Positions 7,748-15,007 of a DNA stretch of 64,000 bases are shown here, in pieces; position 1 is the stretch's first letter; every line of letters begins with the position of its first letter. Both the position numbers and the translations under genes were made by a program. Source of the DNA: a candidate division FCPU426 bacterium (lineage in GTDB: Bacteria > Oederibacteriota > Muellerivitia > Muellerivitales > Muellerivitaceae); assembly GCA_027452205.1 (NCBI GenBank), contig DAIDGV010000012.1:1-64000 (forward strand), read 5' to 3'. The notes beneath the pieces were generated by a model that worked only from the letters and a program-made list of their open reading frames with translations, searched no databases and had not been told where the DNA came from.

Positions 7748-10159
7748 TTAAGAGCCCAAGTCTACCAAGTAATTGGAACTTTTGTTCTCGATCTTCAACG
7801 CGGGGACACCGGTCATATAGCCGGCGATATGGACTTGATGAACGCCCTTCTTCAGGGATAACCGTGCGGTCTCAAAACCTTTGGAACCCGGGAAGATCGT
7901 GAATATCTCTTTACCGTCGACCATCAATTGGGCCGAATCGCCCGAGCGCAGGGTGAAAGTGTAATCACCATCTTCCGGGGCGATCCAATTCTTTTCCATC
8001 GAGATGGGCGACCCACCTTGGGAAGACAGGAAAGGATTCAAGGTCAACGAAGCGTCCTCGTGGTCGATCACACCCTCGCGCATGCACATACGGCTGATGT
8101 AAGTACGTCGGATCCAGGCGTTCGGGTCCGCGGCGACATAGTAGAACAGCTTCCCCGGCCGATCAGGGATCTCGTCCGTGGGGATCTGGACGGTGTAGAG
8201 GAAAGGCGTCTCGTTATGTGACTTTTGGTAATACTGCCAGGTCGGTTCCCAGGTCGACAATGGGAACTCTTTCTTCAATTCGGCCACCAGGGGTTTCATC
8301 AGGGGTGAAACGAGAACGACTACATTAGGCTTGGCTTCGCCCCGACGAACCGGGATGGGATTGACCGGCTGGAAAAGATAGACCGGATCCACATCGTGAA
8401 GGACCGATTGGGTATTGGTATCAAAGAATTGGTTCGGATGGGGCACGTTATCGGGGATACGCACCAAATAAACATGGGCCGTGGGAGAGAACCGGTCCGC
8501 CTGGCGGCCAACAGCGACATCGTCATTCCAAACTTCCCACCACCATTTGTCATAGACCCGAACATAGCTAGTCTGTAATTCCCAGCCCCAGAACACCAAA
8601 AGTCCCAGGACCAGCGCTATCACCGGCCAAGTTCCCCGGCCTTTGATGCGGGTGAAATTCTCAACGACCAGGCTCATGACCAGTGCGGCCAAAAGAAGCA
8701 AAGGCACCGAAGCGGCCAAAAGTTTTGCCGCGTGTAGGTCTGTCGTCAGTAAATAAGGCACCAAGGCCACCAGGGTGAGGGCCACCAGGAAGGTCTTCCA
8801 AGGTGTAGGCCGGACCAAAGCGTAAAGGAGACCCATGGCCACCCAAATGGCCGCATGGAACTCGAAGAAGCAATCGTTCAAGACTGTCATGTCCGACCGG
8901 CCCCGGCCCATATAGAACAAGGAACTGAAGGTCTGCCCCACCCAGACCGACATATTGTGGATGAACTCGGAGGAGAACCAACCCGCCAAGGATTTAGGCA
9001 ACAAACTTTGGCCAGAGATACGGGCGGCGGATTCGGGATGCAGCGCGATGGGATGGCTCAAGATGCCGACCAAAAGCAGGCCCATTCCCCAAGCCAGCAG
9101 CCATTTGGCCTTGGCCGCAGCCTTTTGGTTATAGGCCCAAATGAACAATCCCGCGAAAGCGCATTGCCACAGGAACCAGAGGGTCAGGGACGAAGCCCAG
9201 ATCTTGGAGATAAGATTCTGATAAAAGACCCCCAACATACTGTCGCAGTAAAAAGCGAAATAAAGGACAAAGAGGACCCAGCAAACGGCTTTGATCCAAC
9301 CCGGGGCTTTTTGGCTTTCTTTATCCCGCAGGACCCAGATGAGGGTCAGCAGGACCAGGAAGGGGATCAAGACCCTCACGATGGTATAGGTATAGAGTGA
9401 CGCCGCCAAAAAGGCGCCCCAGACCAGGAAATGTTTCAGGTTCTTTTTTTGGAAAAGTTTCACTTGGCCGAGCAGCATCAGGCTGACACCAAAGGTGGCG
9501 GTAGTCACGCGCATCCCGGAAAGGTCCAGAAGGATCAGGGGTTTGCTGGCCGCGCCCAGTGCCGCGAAGAGAACACCGGTCAGGCGCTTCCCTGTCCATT
9601 CCCTTCCAACTCGGTAAAAAAGCCAGATCGTCACCAGATTGATCAAGTTGGATGTCAGGCGTTGAGCCAAGAGCGCTTTGAACGCCGGGAAGCACCACCA
9701 GATCGCCGCGGCCACCCAGGAGTAGAAGGGTTCCCGGCCCCCCCCCGGGAAAATGATATGAAAAACGTGCTTGTCGATCATGTCGCGCACATCGGCGATC
9801 TCGGTCCCTGGATCCGCCCAATAGCCCGAGTAAGCCTCGTCCGCGCGGAACATCCGGATATAAGCGGCCACTGCAAGGATGACGAAGAGTAAAGAATAAG
9901 CGACCCGTTTGGAAAGGTCCGCCGCCACGGGTTCGGTGGGCACTCGGTAAAGACCGTAAGCGACCCAGACCAACCCCAACACCAACAGGAAACCCCACAA
10001 GGTCGGATTTTGAATGGCGAGGGGCGAGCCCATCCAAGAAAAGTTCGGTTCCTGGATCATCATGAGCCCGAGGAAAAGAATGCCACCGAGAAGAATGAAA
10101 AGATCCCGCGGGTTCCATCCGATCGGCTGTTTTTTTGTTTTGGATACTTTCTTTTTCAA
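7748..10159 (-). CDS. GT39-like membrane glycosyltransferase with periplasmic tail
   Basis: 803 residues that begin with TTG after CCAGGTG; no in-frame ATG lies nearby upstream. Leader KKKVSKTKKQ, then about 12 hydrophobic helices, then a soluble region with FLYTVQIPTDEI and a final beta-sandwich-like domain (GDYTFTLRSGD, LMVDGKEIF). The first loop reads YWADPGTEIAD: the Asp is kept, and the next acidic residue comes three positions later than in canonical GT39 enzymes. It is the first of the four GT39-like genes on the transcript and follows the NHL gene by 36 bases. It probably acts at the outer face of the inner membrane on polyprenyl-linked sugar. Confidence 0.77.
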   Translation of the reverse strand: MKKKVSKTKKQPIGWNPRDLFILLGGILFLGLMMIQEPNFSWMGSPLAIQNPTLWGFLLVLGLVWVAYGLYRVPTEPVAADLSKRVAYSLLFVILAVAAYIRMFRADEAYSGYWADPGTEIADVRDMIDKHVFHIIFPGGGREPFYSWVAAAIWWCFPAFKALLAQRLTSNLINLVTIWLFYRVGREWTGKRLTGVLFAALGAASKPLILLDLSGMRVTTATFGVSLMLLGQVKLFQKKNLKHFLVWGAFLAASLYTYTIVRVLIPFLVLLTLIWVLRDKESQKAPGWIKAVCWVLFVLYFAFYCDSMLGVFYQNLISKIWASSLTLWFLWQCAFAGLFIWAYNQKAAAKAKWLLAWGMGLLLVGILSHPIALHPESAARISGQSLLPKSLAGWFSSEFIHNMSVWVGQTFSSLFYMGRGRSDMTVLNDCFFEFHAAIWVAMGLLYALVRPTPWKTFLVALTLVALVPYLLTTDLHAAKLLAASVPLLLLAALVMSLVVENFTRIKGRGTWPVIALVLGLLVFWGWELQTSYVRVYDKWWWEVWNDDVAVGRQADRFSPTAHVYLVRIPDNVPHPNQFFDTNTQSVLHDVDPVYLFQPVNPIPVRRGEAKPNVVVLVSPLMKPLVAELKKEFPLSTWEPTWQYYQKSHNETPFLYTVQIPTDEIPDRPGKLFYYVAADPNAWIRRTYISRMCMREGVIDHEDASLTLNPFLSSQGGSPISMEKNWIAPEDGDYTFTLRSGDSAQLMVDGKEIFTIFPGSKGFETARLSLKKGVHQVHIAGYMTGVPALKIENKSSNYLVDLGS

Positions 10160-10195
10160 AGCCGCACCTGGGTCATCAAAATAAGAACGGAATAA

Positions 10196-11185
10196 TTACT
10201 TTTGATCGAATACCGGCAAATGATAGAGATAGACCGAATCCCCGCTGGCGATCAACAGAAGATCATCTTGGGTGATAGCTAAATATTTGTTGTTCTTGAA
10301 AGGCTCCGGGGTGCCGCTTTGGTCGATGATGCTTCCCAGTAAATGCCCTTGGGGATCGTACACCCTTACTTGGCCGTCATCCGCCTTGACCCCCGCGTAA
10401 ACCCGTCCCTCGTGATCCACCGCCACCGCTTGGGCTTGGCCGTTCAATTTGCTGAAACGCACCTTGTCACCGTGGGCGTCCAGCCACTGGATGCGGTCAT
10501 TATCCGTATCGGCCACAAAGTAGTTCCCTTTTTGGTCGGTCACGACCGCCAGGGGCCCTTGCATGTTCTTGTCGTCGGTCCCTTTGGAGCCCCAAGTCGC
10601 CATGATCTCGCCCTTGGGGCTGACAAAGACCACCCGATGACTGCCCGTGTCCGCCACTATGAAATTAGTCCCATCAAAAGCCAGGCCCCGGGGACCAAAA
10701 AACCCCGACTTGCTCAGGTCGATATTCGCGATCATCTTTCCCTTGAGATCGAACCCCTTAATGGCATTGTTCCAGGCATCCATCACATAGATATTATTCT
10801 TGCCGTCGGTCGTGATTCCTGAAGGTTCATGGAACTGGTCGGCCTTTTGGCCGGGCTTTCCCCAAGCGCGGATAAAATCCCCCTTGCGGTCAAAAAGAAG
10901 GATCCGGTTATTCTGGTTGTCCGCCACCGCGATCTTATCGTTGTCCAGATCCACCGCACCCCAAGGCACAAAAGGACCGACACCTTTGACCTGCGAATCC
11001 AGTTTCAATATCATCGAGGCTTTCAGCTTCGGGGTTTCTTTATTGAGGCTTTGCAGGTATTCCCAAACGCCGCCCAAGACGACCACCAGCAAAAGCACCC
11101 GGGCGATGATCTGATTGGCTTTTTGGGAGGATGTTCCCAAGGTTTTCTTGTGGTTTTTAACGGTTTTTTTCTTTTTCAGGGCCAT
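10196..11185 (-). CDS. Membrane-anchored NHL-repeat beta-propeller protein
   Basis: 329 residues. A Lys-rich cytoplasmic tail (MALKKKKTVKNHKK) precedes one transmembrane anchor at about 26-45. The rest is a periplasmic six-bladed NHL-type propeller: repeats with ADNQNNRILLFD, MDAWNNAIKGFD, ADTGSHRVVFV and ADTDNDRIQWLD recur every 40-45 residues. Such propellers bind proteins, RNA or glycans; here the outward topology and the position directly before four GT39-like genes suggest a scaffold or acceptor-recognition role in the glycosylation island (inference). The ribosome-binding site GGAGGATGGC is strong. The basic tail resembles those of the four following transferases. Confidence 0.75.
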   Translation of the reverse strand: MALKKKKTVKNHKKTLGTSSQKANQIIARVLLLVVVLGGVWEYLQSLNKETPKLKASMILKLDSQVKGVGPFVPWGAVDLDNDKIAVADNQNNRILLFDRKGDFIRAWGKPGQKADQFHEPSGITTDGKNNIYVMDAWNNAIKGFDLKGKMIANIDLSKSGFFGPRGLAFDGTNFIVADTGSHRVVFVSPKGEIMATWGSKGTDDKNMQGPLAVVTDQKGNYFVADTDNDRIQWLDAHGDKVRFSKLNGQAQAVAVDHEGRVYAGVKADDGQVRVYDPQGHLLGSIIDQSGTPEPFKNNKYLAITQDDLLLIASGDSVYLYHLPVFDQK

Positions 11186-11237
11186 GCCATCCTCCAGGAG
11201 TTGAACGGATCAAGAACCGCCGGGACCGGCGGACCGA

Positions 11238-12308
11238 TCAAGCCTTGTTCAAAAAGGCCTTTTTCCGCGCGCTAGCATACAGCAGCAGTCCGTTGACCAC
11301 AAAAACTTTCTCCAGCACAAAACCGTTGCGTTCCAAAGCTTCCCTCAAGCGCTTCTTGGTGAAATGATGGATGTGACCACAGCGGTACTTGTGATAAAGA
11401 CTTCCGCGAATATAACCCATGTACAAACAATTCAAATTGAACAAGATGAAAAAAGGACCCATGAAAAAATCGTAGGGCACCGTGATCAGGAAAGTTCCCT
11501 TGTCCTTCAGGATACGGGAAACCTCCTGCAGCACTTCGGCTTGGTCGAACACATGTTCCAGCACCTCGGACATCAACACAATGTCCAGGCTTTTGGTCTT
11601 AAGGCCGGTCTTGGCCAGGTCGGAACAAACCTTGAAATCCTTGATCCGCTTGTGTTTCTTCGCCCAACCCAGCATCTTTTTGTTGATGTCGATACCGATG
11701 ATGGGCAGTTGATGGATGTTCCAAAGGCAATTACCACACCCCAGGTCCGCCATCTTCATGCCTTTTTTGAAGTGTTCCATGACGAACTTGGTCAATCGTT
11801 CGTAACGGGACCGGTGATACCAAGCGCGGAACTTGCTCACTTTCGTTTCGTCGGTGTGGTCCTCGTAATAACTTTCGTTCATCTCTTTATATTCAACCTC
11901 AGCGATCTTGGCCGAGCTAAATGTAGCGATACGGTTGAGCAATGCGTTTGACAAGGCCAGGATGGTCAAACAGGCCAGCAGGCTGTTCAAAAGGGGCCAA
12001 TTGTTCTGCAGGAAGAACCACAGCATGGCCGCGCTGCCCACCGACACCCAAAAGCTCATGAAAAGATGTATCGGGAAAGAAGTTCGCATCCGCATTTCCT
12101 TGTTCACATAGACCACGTAGTAATACACATAGTGGAAGGCTTGGTTCAGGAAAGTGCCGATGAAGAAGGCCACCAATGGATTGACCCCGAACTTTTGGGT
12201 CAAAAGCAGGGTCACGCCCAGATTAAGGAAAGCCCCAATGAAACCGCCCAATAGGAAGATAAGGACGGCAGGATGTCTCCAACGGTGGATAATAACGTGC
12301 TCGGTCAT
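11238..12308 (-). CDS. GtrA-like membrane domain fused to SAM-dependent methyltransferase
   Basis: 356 residues with two modules. Residues about 10-135 form four membrane helices of the GtrA/DPMS type (LLGGFIGAFLNLGVTLLL), a family thought to help move or present polyprenyl-phosphate sugars. Residues about 160-356 are a class I methyltransferase with the SAM motif ADLGCGN and an EVLEHV motif. The start is the ATG at 12308, preceded by TGAGGAAATC and overlapping the 3' end region of the upstream methyltransferase gene by a few bases, which indicates translational coupling. The fusion implies methylation of a lipid-linked sugar or of the lipid carrier at the cytoplasmic face (inference). Confidence 0.75.
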   Translation of the reverse strand: MTEHVIIHRWRHPAVLIFLLGGFIGAFLNLGVTLLLTQKFGVNPLVAFFIGTFLNQAFHYVYYYVVYVNKEMRMRTSFPIHLFMSFWVSVGSAAMLWFFLQNNWPLLNSLLACLTILALSNALLNRIATFSSAKIAEVEYKEMNESYYEDHTDETKVSKFRAWYHRSRYERLTKFVMEHFKKGMKMADLGCGNCLWNIHQLPIIGIDINKKMLGWAKKHKRIKDFKVCSDLAKTGLKTKSLDIVLMSEVLEHVFDQAEVLQEVSRILKDKGTFLITVPYDFFMGPFFILFNLNCLYMGYIRGSLYHKYRCGHIHHFTKKRLREALERNGFVLEKVFVVNGLLLYASARKKAFLNKA

Positions 12309-12315
12309 GATTTCC

Positions 12316-13119
12316 TCAGGCCTTGGCTTTACGGGCAACGATGAAATAACAAGCGCCTGGCTTTCCATTGGCGTTCAAGGCCTTGTGCAACCAACGGCTG
12401 GCAAACCACTTGACCGGTCCCCGGGGACCGATGACCCATCGGTCGAACAGGACCTTCAGGAGCTTGGATGGAAAAGCCAGGATCATCCAGCGCTCATAGG
12501 TATGGAAAGTCTTTAAAGGAATAATGTATTCAGCCTTCTCCATTTTCAACCCGGCCTTTTCCAGCCGTTTTTTCCAGGTAGCTGCGTCATCGACATGGTA
12601 ATGCTTGAAAACACGGTTCAGGTTGCGAACGTACCAGTCGCCCAGGAAACCCAATCCGACCGCTTTCAGGACTCCCGCGAAGAAGGTATCCCGGCTGTAG
12701 CACTCGCTGGGGACTGTGATCATCAGGCGTCCGTTCTTTTTCAGGACCCGATGGATCTCTTTCAGCGCTTGGTCGATGGGCGGAATATGCTCCAGCACGC
12801 AGTTGCTCACGACCGTGTTAAAGGAATTGCTCTTAAAGGGGATCTTTGTGGCACTGGCCACCACAGCTTTTTTATAACTGTTGCTTTGGATCGCCAGTTT
12901 CACCTCACCTGGATCCAAGTCGATGCCCGCCTCGAGCTTTTGCTCAAAGGCCACCCGGGCCAAAAAGCCGTCACCACAGCCCACATCCAGGACCGGATGG
13001 GATAGTTTTTCCAGGGAATAACGGTGACATTCCAAGGACCGCCAGAAGGCCATCGCGATAGGGGTTTTATCCAAATAGTGATCGAAGAAATAGTCCCTGC
13101 TACGAGCCTTGCTTTTCAA
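12316..13119 (-). CDS. Class I SAM-dependent methyltransferase
   Basis: 267 residues with a Methyltransf_11-type fold: LDVGCGDGFLAR for SAM binding, IDLDPGE at the second strand, and SNCVLEHIPPIDQAL in the post-I region. The C-terminal third holds basic and hydrophobic stretches (KWFASRWLHKAL) that may sit on the membrane. Translation appears to start at TTG 13119, eleven bases after AGGAG. It heads the long minus-strand cluster and faces the divergent transketolase genes across a 215-bp gap. Likely substrate is a sugar or lipid-linked intermediate of the island; this is inferred from context only. Confidence 0.75.
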   Translation of the reverse strand: MKSKARSRDYFFDHYLDKTPIAMAFWRSLECHRYSLEKLSHPVLDVGCGDGFLARVAFEQKLEAGIDLDPGEVKLAIQSNSYKKAVVASATKIPFKSNSFNTVVSNCVLEHIPPIDQALKEIHRVLKKNGRLMITVPSECYSRDTFFAGVLKAVGLGFLGDWYVRNLNRVFKHYHVDDAATWKKRLEKAGLKMEKAEYIIPLKTFHTYERWMILAFPSKLLKVLFDRWVIGPRGPVKWFASRWLHKALNANGKPGACYFIVARKAKA

Positions 13120-13334
13120 GCGGCGCTCCTGGGAAAAAAGGATGAAGTAAGTTCAAAATATAACTGATTTTTTCAAAAAAACCCGTTTTTTCTAAGCCGG
13201 CAGCCGGAACTCCAAAACATAACATTCGCTTATTCTAAGTGCCCACCCTTCTTGGAGCGGACATGTTAAAGTGCTTAAATTAGGCCAAAAGTAGTATGAT
13301 TACCCACCCGAATAACCTTTGCGAGAACCATAGT
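13120..13334. other. Divergent intergenic region of the glycan island
   Basis: This 215-bp AT-rich gap separates the minus-strand methyltransferase cluster from the plus-strand transketolase genes and must hold both promoters. It contains A/T runs (13165-13195), but I could not identify a well-spaced -35/-10 pair with confidence. Confidence 0.4.
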
Positions 13335-14105
13335 ATGTCCTTCGAAAAGACCCTTCTCCAATCCAGAAAACGGCTATTGCAGATGCACTTCGAAAGTGGT
13401 GTCGGCCATATTGGCGGAAACCTCTCTTGCCTCGATATTCTCATGGTCCTGCACCATCAAGTTCTGGGCCCCCAGGATCAATTCATTCTCTCCAAGGGCC
13501 ATTCGGCAGGCGCCCTCTATATAACCCTTTGGTCCATGGGCAAGTTAAAGGACGAGGATCTCAAACTTTTTCATAAAGAACCGACCAAATTGAGCGGGCA
13601 TCCCGCCCCCCGGTGGCGGGAAGAGATCATTTTTGCCACAGGCAGTTTGGGTCACGGGTTTTCCCTGGCTGCCGGGCTAGCCCTGGCAAAAAAACTGAAG
13701 AAACAAGCGGGACAGGTCTTCTGTCTCACCTCCGATGGCGAATGGCAAGAAGGGTCGAACTGGGAAGCCCTGATCTTTGTGATGCATCAAAAGCTGGCCC
13801 CCCTGACCCTGATCGTCGATGCCAATGGCCTCCAAGGCTTTGGAAGCACAAAAGAAGTGGCTAGCATGGATAACTTGATCGATAAGTTCCGGTCTTTCGG
13901 GATAAAGGTCCAAGAAGTGAATGGTCACGACCTTACCGCTTTGAAAAGCGTCCTTTCCGAGCCCACTTCCGAACCCAGGGCCATCATCGCCCATACAACC
14001 AAAGGCAAGGGCGTTCCTTTCATGGAGAACAAGATGGAATGGCATTATCTGCCCCTGAAAGAAGACCAATATCAGGAAGCCTTGAAAGGTTTGGAAAGAC
14101 CATGA
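13335..14105 (+). CDS. Transketolase-like protein, N-terminal (TPP-binding) subunit
   Basis: 256 residues covering only the thiamine-diphosphate domain of transketolase. The sequence has SKGHSAGALY, HPAPRW and GSLGHGFSLAAG, followed by TSDGEWQEGSNWEA and VDANGLQGFG, where transketolases bind TPP and a divalent metal; the first Gly of the usual GDG is Ser here. Its partner follows with an ATGA overlap, giving a two-subunit enzyme that would transfer C2 ketol units. Such split transketolases occur both in central metabolism and in sugar-modification clusters; the epimerase downstream favours the latter. Start is taken at the ATG 13335 (MSFEKTLL); an ATG at 13296 is possible but adds 13 non-conserved residues. 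Confidence 0.82.
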   Translation: MSFEKTLLQSRKRLLQMHFESGVGHIGGNLSCLDILMVLHHQVLGPQDQFILSKGHSAGALYITLWSMGKLKDEDLKLFHKEPTKLSGHPAPRWREEIIFATGSLGHGFSLAAGLALAKKLKKQAGQVFCLTSDGEWQEGSNWEALIFVMHQKLAPLTLIVDANGLQGFGSTKEVASMDNLIDKFRSFGIKVQEVNGHDLTALKSVLSEPTSEPRAIIAHTTKGKGVPFMENKMEWHYLPLKEDQYQEALKGLERP

Positions 14106-15007
14106 GGAACGCCTTTTGCGAAACCCTAGTCCACTATTCCAAAGATCCTAACTTCGTCTTTTTGACTGGGGATCTGGGCTTTATGGCCTTGGAACCCCTC
14201 CAGAAAGCCGCCGGGGATCGTTTTATCAACGCAGGTATTTCGGAGCAGAACATGATCTCGGTCGCGGCGGGATTAGCCTCACAGGGCTTATTCCCCTGGG
14301 CCTATAGCATCGCACCCTTCATCTATGCCCGCCCCTTGGAACAAGTGCGTAACGACGTCTGCCTTCACGACCTTCCCGTCAAATTAGTGGGTAATGGCGG
14401 CGGTTATGCCTACGGCGTCATGGGTGGCAGCCATCACGCCATCGACGATTACGGCATCCTCTTGAGCCTTTTGAACATGTCGGTCTTCGTGCCAGCTTTC
14501 AGCGCGGATGTGGCGCCTATTATCGAGAAACTTTTGAAATTTCCCCATCCCGCCTATCTGCGCTTGGGCCGGGACGAAAAGCCCAAGGGCATGACCCTTC
14601 CCGCTTACGCGCCCTGGCGCAAACTTTTGGATGGCCAAGGTCCTGTCATGATCATTGTCGGTCCCTTGGCGGGCGGTATTTTGTCGGGATTACAAAGTGA
14701 AGCCGGATCAACCCGGCCTTCGGTTTGGGTCGTGAGTGAACTGCCCATCCTGGCCAAAGGCCTTCCCGAGGAATTCTCGAGGGACTTGGAGCGGACAGGC
14801 CATCTGATCGTCGTCGAGGAACACGTGGCCCATGGCGGCGCCGGCGAAATGCTAAGCAGGGTGCTATTAATGTCCGGTAAAGCTCCCCGGAAATTCGACC
14901 ATTATTGCGCCAAAGGTTACCTTTCGGGCTATTATGGTTCCCAAAACTTCCATCGGAAGGAATCGGGCCTTACTGTCGAGCTCATCCTTAAAGACCTGAA
15001 AAAATGA
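14102..15007 (+). CDS. Transketolase-like protein, C-terminal (pyrimidine-binding) subunit
   Basis: 301 residues matching the second and third domains of transketolase. FINAGISEQNMISVAAGLA holds the conserved Glu that activates the TPP aminopyrimidine ring, and GGGYAYGVMGGSHHAIDD lies where substrate-loop residues occur. The start ATG overlaps the stop of the upstream subunit (ATGA), and its own stop overlaps the next start in the same way, so the three proteins should be made in step. An upstream ATG at 14039 would overlap the first subunit by 67 bases and is not favoured. Confidence 0.82.
   Translation: MRNAFCETLVHYSKDPNFVFLTGDLGFMALEPLQKAAGDRFINAGISEQNMISVAAGLASQGLFPWAYSIAPFIYARPLEQVRNDVCLHDLPVKLVGNGGGYAYGVMGGSHHAIDDYGILLSLLNMSVFVPAFSADVAPIIEKLLKFPHPAYLRLGRDEKPKGMTLPAYAPWRKLLDGQGPVMIIVGPLAGGILSGLQSEAGSTRPSVWVVSELPILAKGLPEEFSRDLERTGHLIVVEEHVAHGGAGEMLSRVLLMSGKAPRKFDHYCAKGYLSGYYGSQNFHRKESGLTVELILKDLKK

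Noticed and set aside
13120-13334. Exact sigma-70 or sigma-54 promoter in the divergent region
   Set aside because: Candidate boxes did not have acceptable spacing, so I did not assign one.
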